Below are positions 1-9,350 of a stretch of DNA of 64,000 nt, in pieces; position 1 is the first letter of the stretch; each line of letters begins with the position of its first letter. The DNA lies in assembly GCA_029298735.1 (NCBI GenBank), contig JANSLP010000134.1, positions 16,301 through 80,300 of the forward strand, in the 5' to 3' direction. Origin of the DNA: Ophiostoma sp. CBS 140.51. Lineage: Eukaryota; Ascomycota; Sordariomycetes; Ophiostomatales; Ophiostomataceae. The notes under the pieces are model-generated. The model was not told where the DNA came from, searched no databases, and was given only the letters and a program-made list of their open reading frames with translations. Position numbers and translations under genes: made by a program.

Positions 1-1183
1 CCCGGAGGACACGTCGCGCAAGGACCTGATGAACAAGGCGTTTTCGGGCACACCAGCCGAGCTCATCGAAAACGATCTGCGCGCGTACCTGGCGAGCGAC
101 AGCGATGGCGAAGACGGCTTCGATGATGACGGCGAGGAGTTTGGCGGTGTGGAGGAGGTGGAGGCAGAGGAGGTGGTCAACAATGATGACGAGGAGGATG
201 ATGAGGTGAACGAGAAGGCCGAGAAGCCCAAGCTCAGCAAAAAGGAGCTTGCACGGCAAAAGATGCGCGCCGCTCTGGGCTTGTCCGAAGAGTCGGAGAA
301 GAAGAGCAGCAGCAGCAAGAAGAACGCGCCCGTCGGCGGCATGCAAATCACCTTTACGCCTGCCCTCTCCGACGGTGCTGCCGCCAAGAAGAAGTCGGTC
401 GGCCCTGACGGTGTCGAAGAGACGACCCTCGAAAAGTACAAGCGCAAGGAGAAGGAGCGAAAGGAGAAGCGCAAGCAAAAGGCGATTGCCAAGCGCGAGG
501 GCCGTGACCCCAACGCAGAGGCCGAAGTGGAGAGCGATGTCGAGGTGGTTGGTGGTCCTGACGGTGACGATGATGCCGAGGATCTGGGCTTCAACGATCC
601 GTTCTTCATGGACGACGCCCCGGCAGCTGGTGCTGGCGAATCCTCCAAGTCGTCCATCCGCAAGGAGGAGCGCCTGAAGAAGCGGGCGCAGCGCGAGGCC
701 GAGGAGAAGGAGAAGGCCGAATCGCGCGCTCAGCTCGAGGCACTGATGGGTGCCGACGGTGAAGACATTGAGGGCGCCGGTCACTTTGACATGCGTGATG
801 TGATGAAGGCCGAGAAGGCGCGACAAAAGGAGGAGCGCAAGAAGAACCGCAAGAACCACAACCGGAGAGGCGATGGCGATGGTGAGGACGAGGGTGCTGC
901 TGCTGATTTCAGCGCACACGGCATCGACGCTTCTGACCCTCGTCTGCAGGCCGTGTTTGGCGGTGCCGAGTTTGCCATTGACCCGTCGAACCCGCAGTAC
1001 AAGGACACGCTGGGTCTGCAGCAGATGCAGAACGAAGCGCGGCGGAAGCGGAAGGACAACGGTGCGGAGGAGGATGATGCTTCTTCGAAAACCACCAAGA
1101 AGGCCAAGACCTCGAGCCGGAACGACGAGCTGGCCAACCTGATCAAGTCGGTCAAGAGCAAGGCGAAGAAGAACAAGCTGTGA
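1..1183 (+). CDS. ESF1: ESF1-like pre-rRNA processing factor, C-terminal part (5' end outside window)
   Basis: The reading frame is open from base 2, so the gene enters from the left. About 393 residues are visible and the usual N-terminal half is missing. The visible part is very acidic (D/E runs in the first 60 residues) and then Lys-rich, as in nucleolar factors. Near the C-terminus lies a NUC153-type motif, DPRLQAVFGG followed by FAIDPSNPQYKDT, and the tail is basic. ESF1 family proteins act in the nucleolus in early 18S rRNA processing with the U3 snoRNP. The family call rests on the NUC153 motif plus the acidic/basic layout. Other NUC153 proteins are possible, but this composition fits ESF1 best. 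The gene is convergent with the Zn2Cys6 gene that follows. Confidence 0.85.
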   Translation, partial: PEDTSRKDLMNKAFSGTPAELIENDLRAYLASDSDGEDGFDDDGEEFGGVEEVEAEEVVNNDDEEDDEVNEKAEKPKLSKKELARQKMRAALGLSEESEKKSSSSKKNAPVGGMQITFTPALSDGAAAKKKSVGPDGVEETTLEKYKRKEKERKEKRKQKAIAKREGRDPNAEAEVESDVEVVGGPDGDDDAEDLGFNDPFFMDDAPAAGAGESSKSSIRKEERLKKRAQREAEEKEKAESRAQLEALMGADGEDIEGAGHFDMRDVMKAEKARQKEERKKNRKNHNRRGDGDGEDEGAAADFSAHGIDASDPRLQAVFGGAEFAIDPSNPQYKDTLGLQQMQNEARRKRKDNGAEEDDASSKTTKKAKTSSRNDELANLIKSVKSKAKKNKL

Positions 1184-1352
1184 GGTGGTTGTTGAGAATA
1201 TTGAATTTCTGCATCATGGGATAGATAAAATAGGCATGCCTACATGGCTTTTGATTTTGATTATTTTCATACTGTTGTATCATATTATTTAGTTAGGATG
1301 GCATTATTATTATTCACATATATCATTATATCCACATCCACATCACATTACA

Positions 1353-3704
1353 TTACATGTATAGATTCTCAGCGTTGAGGCCGTCGTTTGCCGTGCCCGT
1401 CCCCATCAGATCTGGCAACAACCAAAGACTCTGCTGCCACAGCGTCTGCGAAAACACTCTTAGATTCTTCCGCTTTACATCGGGCGCATGGAGTGGATGC
1501 ACCAGGATACTGCGGACCTTATCGTGCAGGCTCTGGCCCACGGCCGTGGGATCGGGTAGGACGTCACCATAGGATAGGCCTGGATGGTCACGACAGGCAC
1601 TGCTCTCTCCTTCTTTCCAGTTGGTAGTTTCGCTGTTGTCTGCGGTTGTGCCGCCAGTGGCCGGCGACGTCTCTCCCTCCGCCTCCCAGGAGACAAACTC
1701 TGGCACCGGCTCGGTTCCATATGAGTATTCATACAGCTTGTACAGCAGACCCAACGTCTCACCCCAGGCGGCAGCCACTGGCCAGCGAGGCTCCCAAGAC
1801 TGAATGATTCTCAACAGCAACAAGAACTTGGCTCGTGCTACTGGCTTGGGGCACTTATCACAGGTTTGAGTGTAGACGACCCAGAGATGGACGGCGGCAG
1901 CAGTCACAAGAGCGTTGGCAGCCACAGTGGACTGGAGGATAGCACGTCCACGATCACGCTCAGTATCGACATCACCTTCCGGAGTGCTCTCGCTGCCACC
2001 GCTGCCGTGGTAAAGCTCACTGGCCATCTCGGTAATGATGTTGACAGCATCAATACAGGTATCAATGAGTGGCTTGTTGGAGTAGTCTTGGGGCAGACCG
2101 GCGGCGTCGGATGCCATCATCAACGACCGGTAGTCGATGTTCCCAAGACCCAGGTCCATGTCCATGGTGCTGCTGCTGTTTCCACTGCCACTGGTACCAG
2201 CCATACTTCCTCCATCGTCCATGGGGCTGTAGTACTGCATGTCCAGCTGCGGAAGGTACTCGTGGTGCATCACACAGCGTGCATGGTGCAGCAAGAAATT
2301 AAACTGAACAAACGTCTGAGCCTGTCCCGTTAGCCGGTGCAAGCGGTAGTTGGCCGCCGACCAGTGCATCGCGGGCGGCACGACTTGTGTAGAAAACTCG
2401 GCAATCGCTTGGTTTGTTTTGAAGAAGGGTCCTGCCGGGTCGGTGGGTGCATAGGGTGTGCGGCGACGGCCGCCGGTGGCGTGCAACAAGGCCATGTCGC
2501 CCCAGAGCCGGAGCATACAGAGGTAAAAGGGTGTGACGCTCATCCTCGAAAGTTGTTGTAAGTGTTGTGGTGTTTGGCCGCTCATAAACTCATTAAGCCA
2601 CGGGCCTGGGTCGTTTTCGTCATAAGCAAAGGTATTCTCGGCACAAGGCAAGCGGACATCTTCACCACCGCCGCGGGTGCCGTAGATGACATTACTGGCG
2701 ACACCGGGTGGGATGACGGGCGGGAGTTCAATGTAGAAGCGATGGTGGCAGGTATAGGAGATGAGGCGGTCGACGACAAAGCAGGCCCAAAAGGTGCGCC
2801 TTCGAGTTTCGCGCTGGCGAGGGCCGACTTGTCGCCGAGTAACGGAAAAGGGCGACTGCTGGTCGCCATCTAGTTCGACGCCCAGTTGAAGGGCATGGGC
2901 CATGCGCAAGGCCGTGCCGGCGTGCATCCATGCCTTGAAGTCTTTCCATCCGATGAGTTCGCGGACGGCGATGACTAGGAAGGCTTGTATCGTGTAGACT
3001 ACACCCGTGTTAGAGAATGACAATGACACCACCGTGGGTATGAATGATGAAAGGCAACTTACTTGATGGCTGATCAGTGAGATGCCGTCCGAGGAGAGAG
3101 GCTTGCTGGGCATAAAAGTCGGACAGGCCGACACTGCAGCTCGGCAAGCCGAGGGCTCTGGTGAGACGACCCACCTCGTCTGGCGTCAAATACAAAGCTG
3201 CAAGGCTGGCAATGGCCATGGCCAAGACGGGAGCCTGTTTCTGCAATCCTGCCATGGTGGTTGTCGGCTTGTGCAGAAAAGCACAAAATTCAACCTCGTG
3301 GTGGCGTTCTAGAAAGATGTCGAGGAGGCGGGACGGCAAGACCAGGGGTGCACTGACAGGACTGTTGAAGCCATGGATAGGGCTGATCTGCGCAGCCTGG
3401 CCCTGGGCTGTCTGTCCTTGCTGTTCCTGAACATTGTCCGAAGGTAAAGATTCGGGCGTCCCAGGAATGGGAAAAGACGGTGCTCCTGGCACGTTGGGCC
3501 ACGTACATGGCGTCTTGCGTTTGAGGCAGCGCCGGCACTGTGGTCGAGTGCCGCTGCATTTGGTCTTGCTGCGGCGGCTGCAGCTGTTAGAGGGTGCACA
3601 TATTGTTCTACGTTATAATATGCCTTCACTCACCATGCATCGCAAGCTTGAGGCGTTCGCCCGCCGACTTCTCGGGTCACATCTCGGGCCGGTGCTGCGT
3701 CCAT
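1353..3704 (-). CDS. Zn2Cys6 transcription factor with fungal-specific TF domain
   Basis: Three exons were reconstructed: 3704..3634, 3577..3063 and 2998..1353 (743 aa). The first intron interrupts the zinc cluster. Joining GATGCATG to CCGCCGC restores cysteines C21, C24, C31, C38, C41 and C48 with the canonical C-x2-C-x6-C-x6-C-x2-C-x6-C spacing and the basic RRSKTK stretch. Both introns have CTAAC-type branch points. Residues from about 150 onward contain the fungal_trans regulatory region (LTPDEVGRL, then IQAFLVIAVRELIGWKDFKAWMH split around intron 2, and a later WACFVVDR-type motif). It is a nuclear DNA-binding regulator; the target genes are not evident from the protein. It is divergent from the MDR reductase gene and the two share a promoter with two CGG-N5-CCG palindromes, which suggests it may control that gene and itself. 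Confidence 0.9.
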
Positions 3705-3976
3705 TGTAAGTGGGTTGTCAGTCAGTGTCAAGTGAACTCGAGTTGCTGTTAAATTGGAGCTGTTTTCTGCTGTGGATGTCGTTGCTGTTGATGTTGAGAA
3801 AGCCGGTTTCTCGTCTGCTTGCCCGAGATTTTCAAAGCGCAGAAACCTTGATTAAAGGGGGTCAATTGAGATCGATTGAGTTTCTTGGACGAAGGAGGGT
3901 GGGCAATGTCAGTCCTGGAGGGGTCGAGGGTCGTTCCTTCTGTCAGTGTTGCTTTGTCAGGACCCACAGAAAATGT

Positions 3977-3987
3977 CGGATAAGCCG
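3977..3987. promoter_or_regulatory. CGG-N5-CCG palindrome, copy 1 (candidate Zn2Cys6 operator)
   Basis: The sequence is CGGATAAGCCG, an inverted CGG pair with a 5-base spacer. Zn2Cys6 dimers commonly bind paired CGG triplets with a fixed spacer. The same 11 bases recur at 4064. Binding by the adjacent regulator is an inference. Confidence 0.5.
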
Positions 3988-4063
3988 GCGGGTTTCTCAC
4001 CACAATCAGTGGGTGCAACGGTCTGACAGCCGGCGCATTTCGCGCTAAACGCCTTTTGTTAAA

Positions 4064-4074
4064 CGGATAAGCCG
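4064..4074. promoter_or_regulatory. CGG-N5-CCG palindrome, copy 2 (candidate Zn2Cys6 operator)
   Basis: This is identical to the element at 3977, spacer ATAAG included, and starts 87 bases downstream of it. It lies about 256 bases before the reductase start codon, a usual distance for a fungal upstream activating site. Confidence 0.5.
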
Positions 4075-4329
4075 ACAGTATATCATGTAAGTCGACCGAC
4101 ATCGTCTTGGCATCGAGAAACATATATATTGATGCTCTTTTTGGCGTTGCATTGTAGGACGAAAACAGAAAAATAAAACATATCAAAAAGTGCTCTAACC
4201 AACTCAAGGAAACGCCAAACGTCAAAAAGACAACGTCAAACCACGGCCCAGAAGACAACAACAAAGATTGCAGTAATCAACGCCACAACCGAGCCTTCCT
4301 TCGCTTTCACCACTTACATCACCTACACT

Positions 4330-5409
4330 ATGTCCACTCACAAGGCTGTCGTTACTGTGGCCGTGCGGGCTCCGCTGGGCCTCATCGACGTCCCAACAGT
4401 CGCGCCGACCGGCCGCGAGGTCCAAGTCCACGTGGAATGGACCGCCTCGACGCCTCTCGATCTTCACCAAAACGACGGCGGTCTGTTGGTCACACACCCT
4501 CAAGTGCTGGGCGACGGCATCGCGGGCACTATCACAGCAGCCGGCGCCGATGTAAAGAACCTGGCTGTGGGCGACAAGGTCTTTGGCTTCGCTTTCCGTG
4601 AGAACAAGCAAAAGGCCTACCAGGACTTTGCCACCGTCCCCGAGACCACTCTCGGCAAAATCCCTGCCGGTTTCTCCATGCAAGAGGCCACCACTCTACC
4701 CAACAATACTGTTACTGTCTTTCACGCCGTTACAAAAGACTTGGGTCTGCCTCTCGAATGGCCCAGACCTTCTTCTGCCAACCCCCACGCCGAAACACCC
4801 ATTTTCATCTGGGGTGGCGCCTCGTCGTGTGGCCAGTATGCCTTGCAGATCTTGAGCCACTGGGGTTACAAGAACCTGTTGACCACCGCCTCCAAGAAGC
4901 ACCACGACTACCTGAAGAGCATCGGTGCCAGACACACTTTCGACTATCACGATGCGGATGTGGCCTCTCAGATTCTCAAGGCCGCTCCTCACGTTCCCTA
5001 CGTCCTCGACTGCATCGCCTCCCAGCAGGGCAGTTTGGCCCGTATTGCCGAGTTCGCCCAGGCTGGCACCGTCGTAGCTGCTCTCCTGCCCGTCATTATC
5101 CGCGATGCTACCGACGATGTCGCACCAGAGTACTCAATGGACACGCAGGGAGTGGTCAAATGGGCAGACGGTGTTGAAGCTCGGGGTGTCCGAACACACT
5201 TTTACGAAGACGATGCCTTCTTCAAGGAGCACCTGCAGTCGACCGTCGTTCCCGAACTTCTGGCCACCGGTGTTGTCAAGCCCAACAAGCAGCGCATCGT
5301 CGAGGGCGCTACTCTGCTGGAGCGTGCACAGGAAGCCATGAACCTGCTGCGAAGGAAGGAGGCGAGTGCCGAGCGGCTGGTGTGGCGCGTGTCTGATCTG
5401 AAGCTGTAG
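4330..5409 (+). CDS. MDR-superfamily (enoyl/quinone reductase-like) oxidoreductase, zinc-independent type
   Basis: Single-exon gene of 359 aa starting at the first ATG (ACACTATGTCC). It has a GroES-like N-terminal fold (residues about 1-125, including VLGDGIAGTITAAG and VGDKVFGF) and a Rossmann cofactor domain with a variant glycine motif, WGGASSCGQYALQIL, near residue 160. The structural-zinc cysteine set of true alcohol dehydrogenases is absent, which points to the NADPH-dependent quinone/enoyl reductase branch. It is probably cytosolic, since no targeting signal is seen. The substrate cannot be told from sequence. It is divergently paired with a Zn2Cys6 regulator. Related fungal proteins are often annotated as zinc-binding dehydrogenases or trans-enoyl reductases. 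Confidence 0.88.
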   Translation: MSTHKAVVTVAVRAPLGLIDVPTVAPTGREVQVHVEWTASTPLDLHQNDGGLLVTHPQVLGDGIAGTITAAGADVKNLAVGDKVFGFAFRENKQKAYQDFATVPETTLGKIPAGFSMQEATTLPNNTVTVFHAVTKDLGLPLEWPRPSSANPHAETPIFIWGGASSCGQYALQILSHWGYKNLLTTASKKHHDYLKSIGARHTFDYHDADVASQILKAAPHVPYVLDCIASQQGSLARIAEFAQAGTVVAALLPVIIRDATDDVAPEYSMDTQGVVKWADGVEARGVRTHFYEDDAFFKEHLQSTVVPELLATGVVKPNKQRIVEGATLLERAQEAMNLLRRKEASAERLVWRVSDLKL

Positions 5410-5667
5410 TGAATGAGGCTGTGGTTTTTGTTCGTTGGGTAGTGAATACGACCAGTCTTCAGCCAGGTTGTATACATATAATTATAGAGAGGACGTCTCT
5501 GGTCCATCATCCCAGTGTTGGCTATCATCCTCCAGTGTAACAGACAATCATGATTCACCTCTTTCAACCTCATCAGTAATCACAGCTCGAGCTCTTCTCA
5601 AACGCGTAAGTAGTGCACGTTGTCAGTATTTAATTTCTATGAGCAAGACCACTGGCGCAACTTTTAG

Positions 5668-5975
5668 CTCTGGCGCTTCATCAAGAAATGCCCCATCTTC
5701 GCGGCCTGCTGTGCCGTTGCTGGCATTCTCGTTGTAGGCACCGTCACCGCTGCCATTGTCACCGGCCCTGGTCTACCTGCCCTCGGGTTTGGCGCTGGCG
5801 GGATCACCAAAGGTAACCGACACCACAATTACTCTATATTAATTCACGGTGGCTACGGTGCTGCCATCGTTGCGGGTGCCATCAAGACGGCTGTCGGTGT
5901 TACCACGGCATGGCTGCCGGCACCTGTGCCGTGGGCTACTTAGGTGACAACGGCCCCGCGGCTGTCATGTATTAA
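5668..5975 (+). pseudogene. Degenerate ISG12/IFI-6-16-like gene (array copy 1)
   Basis: A frame opening after a TTTTAG acceptor at 5667 encodes WRFIKK, then an Ala/Gly/Val-rich hydrophobic stretch ending LGFGAGGITKG, matching copies 2 and 3. At the point where those copies have an intron (AAAG|GT), this copy lacks an acceptor and the following exon start. The frame instead reads through 11 foreign codons into GGYGAAIVAG, the equivalent of the late exon of copy 3. An in-frame stop occurs at 5941-5943, while a shifted frame continues MAAGTCAVGYLG to a TAA at 5973-5975. No in-frame ATG was found upstream; a possible exon ends at 5605 before GTAAGT. Missing start, internal deletion and frameshift together indicate a broken copy. 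Alternatively it is expressed with an exon I failed to find. Confidence 0.55.
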
Positions 5976-6313
5976 AATCAAGTGGACACCCAGATTGCCA
6001 CTCATACGGACTGGCCAGGCGGTATATTTGTGAATGAGACATGTGTTTGACGGCAAGGAAGAAGGTGGAAAGCAGTGGACGAAGAAGACAGAAGTAAACA
6101 AACGAAGCAGCAAGAGATTGCCCCTCACTTGATACTGGGATACCTGCTATGGAAACAAACAAAACGGAGTGCCATTCAATCATTTTAAATATGGCCTGTA
6201 TGAGAGCGTGTCCCATCTCATTTCGTGCCTACCAACTCTCCGTTCACATTGACCAAGTACGGCATTATCATACACTTTGATCGTCACAATACCATTCTGA
6301 CCAGAAAACAAAA
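5976..6313. other. Spacer between ISG12-like copies 1 and 2
   Basis: I see no gene here. The stretch must hold the promoter of copy 2. The leftward open frames in it lack any recognisable protein features. Confidence 0.5.
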
Positions 6314-6795
6314 ATGACTGTTAAGACCTTTGAAGAGGTAAATCGATATGCAAAGCTCACACTCGTTAGTACTTGCTAAGATGCCCAAGCTTTAGGAGTT
6401 CCTCAAGAACAACTCCTGCGTCGTGACCTGCTATGCCACAGCCGCGGGTCTAGAGGCCAGTGCCGCCATTCCAGTCGCCATGCCAGCGGTTGGCTTTGCC
6501 GCTCAAGGCATTGTGAGAGGTAAGTAGATTATAAAAGCACCCAAAGGTCGTACACCGCTCACATTGGATAGGATCTCTGGCCGCCGCTTGGCATTCCAGA
6601 ATTGGCAATGCCGTCAAAGCAAGCCTTTTCTACAAGCTCCAAAGCCTCAGAGCTCGTTACAGCGGAGCGTTCGCTACGAAGGCAGCGACTGTGATCGGAC
6701 TCGGTGCTGCCAGTGCTGTTGCCCATACCAGTGCCCAGGTCTGCGATGTACATGTAGAAGGCGATGACGTTGCAGCCTCCCTTGCTATCGTGTAA
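6314..6795 (+). CDS. ISG12/IFI-6-16-like small hydrophobic protein (array copy 2)
   Basis: The hand-built model has exons 6314..6337, 6396..6519 and 6572..6795, giving 123 aa. Exon 1 encodes only MTVKTFEE. The introns are 58 and 52 nt (GTAAAT...TTTAG and GTAAGT...GATAG). The core reads VGFAAQGIVRG, then SLAAAW, RIGNAV, SLFYKLQS and finally a Gly/Ala-rich helix. This matches the Ifi-6-16 family layout (GF-x-x-x-GI-x-x-GS-x-AA...SxFxxLQS). Members are very small hydrophobic proteins; the animal ones localise to mitochondria or ER and affect apoptosis, while fungal ones have no settled role. The second intron falls exactly inside the GI-x-x-G/S motif, as in copy 3, which supports both models. 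It was missed by simple ORF calling because its exons are short. Confidence 0.75.
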
Positions 6796-7095
6796 GGCTG
6801 GTTAACAGCTTGCCCAGAAGGCGTAGTCGACAACATGGAATGACAAACAGGTGCACACCAGGGAATGTCCTGGCCTAATATTAGAGTAATTGTAGTGAAT
6901 ACAAACCACTTATTGAAAAATGAAGTGTTGTGAATGAGAACAGCTAGCGTGCAGTCCTCGAAAGGTATTGGAAGGTCTTTGTCAGGTGGAAAGAACTTAA
7001 ATATGAGTTTCCCGCTCTCTCTCATCTCCAAGGTGCCTCTCAACCTTCCTCATCTTTCTCATCATCCAAAAATGCAAACAAAACTCAACATAAAA
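6796..7095. other. Spacer between ISG12-like copies 2 and 3
   Basis: This is non-coding as far as I can see. It must contain the 3' end of copy 2 and the promoter of copy 3, and has a TC-rich stretch just before the copy 3 start. Confidence 0.5.
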
Positions 7096-7545
7096 ATGAC
7101 CTCCAAGAGCTTCAAGAGGTGCGGTGGTGTGCACATATAGCACTTGCTACGACTTTCATGTCGTAAAAATAAACAACTAAATACTGATTCCTGTCTAGAC
7201 CCATCAGGCAAATGCCCAGAACGACCCATACATCTCTGCGTACCGTACTGCCACTTAAGGGTCCGGTATTGGCTGCTCTCGGCTTTTGTGCCGGTGGAAT
7301 CGCCAAAGGTTTGTTAGATGACCTGTTATGATTCCACTACACGTCTCATTCTCTTATTACGTACCTGACACTCGATAGGATCTATAGCTGCCGGTTGGCA
7401 GTCCTCCATAGGAAATGTCACTACCCCGAGCCTCTTCGCTACGCTTCAGAGTGCAGGTGCTGGTGGGTACGGTGCAGTGACAGTTGCTGCTACGAAACCC
7501 GTCACGGATGCAGCGATGATCACCTTCATTAAGAAGTGTGCCTAG
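7096..7545 (+). CDS. ISG12/IFI-6-16-like small hydrophobic protein (array copy 3)
   Basis: The model is exons 7096..7118, 7199..7308 and 7379..7545, giving 99 aa. The first exon, MTSKSFK, resembles that of copy 2 (MTVKTFEE). The second intron again follows AAAG inside the GIAKGS motif. The core is LGFCAGGIAKG, SIAAGW, SSIGNV, SLFATLQS, AGAGGYGA, the closest of the three copies to the Ifi-6-16 consensus. The protein is hydrophobic with no cleavable signal and presumably membrane-embedded. Downstream of the stop, another frame (about 7600-7665) encodes a Gly-rich FLGGAIGG stretch resembling the C-terminal end of such proteins. The true 3' exon structure may therefore be longer than modelled. 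Confidence 0.72.
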
Positions 7546-9350
7546 GTCGGTTTGTCGGTGGGTGAGAAAAACGCTGCTATCGAACTATCTGTCGTGTGAA
7601 TGGTTGGTGGTCGAACGGCCACGGGTTTCCTTGGAGGCGCTATTGGAGGGAAATGTAGTGAATAGAAACAGACAAATGAACTGTTTGCGTACCGTCGTAC
7701 AAAGGCAACCGTTTGAAATGAAAGTGGCTGTGTTCAGCAGTCTGTGGCTTCATCTTCAAGAATGAAGATGAATGACTTGACTCCGTCTCTCTGGGCTGCT
7801 CTAAAACAGCGCAAACTCTGTGAAATTGCACAGCGCAGCTTAATTTCTCGTCGATAAGGCCTGGCCAGCTGTCTCTCTCTAACACGGCCGCAATAGGAAA
7901 TAACTAGGTCTCTTAACAAGGAGTATCGAGAGCAATCACGCTGAATAAACTCGGCGGATCATCGGCAAGCTGACCATGGTCGAGTCATTGCTTGTCTTCC
8001 TTGTGGGTATTCGGATTATCTGCCCCGCTACGCCTACGTGTACGTCAGTAGGCGGCTCGCTTGTATTAGCCGGTGCATCAGTTCTTGTCCACAACACCGA
8101 TGAGACAGGGCTGGAAGTGATGGTAAAAGGGTAAATTCGACGAAACCACTGATCGTCAGTGGCAAGTTTGGTTCAAAAAGGATGGAAGCCTTCCGTTCTT
8201 TCTTCTTGTTTTTTTACCTGACTGTGCTTTTTTCTAGAAAATCTGATGTCGTATCTCCTTTTTTTCTATCTACTTAGTACCTCATAAAGGTACTTAAGTA
8301 AATAAATCAAAACAAGAAAAATTCAACTGAAAATAATTCAGTAAATAAAAGAAAAGGAAAAAAATAAACCTAGAATAAATAATTGGAAGAATGAAAGAGA
8401 CATATCAATGCAGAAGGTACAGTCAACAGCCCATACAGCAACAAGATTGCTTGCACAATGATCACACATCGCCTCGCGATCTTGGTTCGCGCAACTCCTC
8501 CAGGGATTCTCCACAACGGCATCGTTTCATCCGATCTCGCATATCTCGATTCTCAATTGCATCAGTGGTATTGTCCTCCCCTTATATGCACAGAGCCACT
8601 GTCTGGTGCCGGCTACACTTTCTTTTGTATCAACATTTTTCATTTGCAACTTGCTCCTTGTTTCTCCTCTCACTTCATCTTTCACCCTTTGTCTTTCACT
8701 CGCAACCTCCTGTCATTCTATGATCCTGGGCAAAGACCAACATGAACGGCCACATCCCGAACCAGAGCCAGGAAATGAGCTGTCCTCCATGAAGAAGGAA
8801 GACCCAAAAATCATGCCATGAGAACGGCAAGTGGCCGTCGGTTGCTTGTCGGCAACACATGACTCTCCACTTAATAGGGGTGTAAATAAGGGACGACAAT
8901 AGAGTACAGGCCAAGCTGAACGTCACAAGTTTCGACGATCGCGCATCGGATACACTTGTTTCCATTCGACGTCTCCTGCCCGAGTCCTTCTCCTGCCTTT
9001 TCCTCGCCCTTCCCCTTGCCCCATCTACCTCCCCTGTAATGAACTCCTTCAATATTCCAGACCCAAGTCCCAGAACGGATGCCGGGCCGGATGCGAGAAG
9101 TGCAACGTAAAGAGTGAAGACAAGAAAGAGATCGCCCTTCATAATAAACGTATTTCCTGGTTGTTCTGATATTGAATCTTGTTCTCTTTCCCTCTCTTCT
9201 TTCAGTCTCTCCTTGTCATCACTATCTTCATCCAAGACCAACGCTTCTTGAACCCGGTTGTTCGATCGCGTCATTCACTCCTTTGATTTGTCTTCATTGA
9301 TTATATTGTGTCCCTTTTTGTACATTTATCTACATTGATTTCCATTCATC
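7546..9350. other. Long intergenic region upstream of the GH7 gene
   Basis: No convincing gene was found. It holds a possible leftover ISG12-like tail near 7600-7665, an AT-rich block at 8210-8390 and a pyrimidine-rich leader (about 9175-9350) before the cellulase ATG. A leftward 192-codon frame at 9274..8696 lies across this leader and is judged an artefact. Confidence 0.5.

Larger units (their letters stand above)
3705..4329. other. Divergent intergenic promoter region
   Basis: This 625-base interval separates the start codons of the Zn2Cys6 gene (leftward) and the MDR reductase (rightward). I see no coding sequence. It carries two identical 11-base palindromic elements, listed separately, and an AT-rich stretch around 4110-4160 nearer the reductase. 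Confidence 0.7.

Noticed and set aside
7976..8134. Short hydrophobic frame (about 52 codons) considered as a fourth ISG12-like copy
   Set aside because: It lacks the GI-x-x-GS and SxFxxLQS motifs and the shared intron position.
8696..9274. Leftward 192-codon frame with several hydrophobic segments just upstream of the GH7 gene
   Set aside because: It lies antisense to the pyrimidine-rich leader of the cellulase, its charged and hydrophobic blocks mirror C/T-rich tracts, and no family resemblance is visible.
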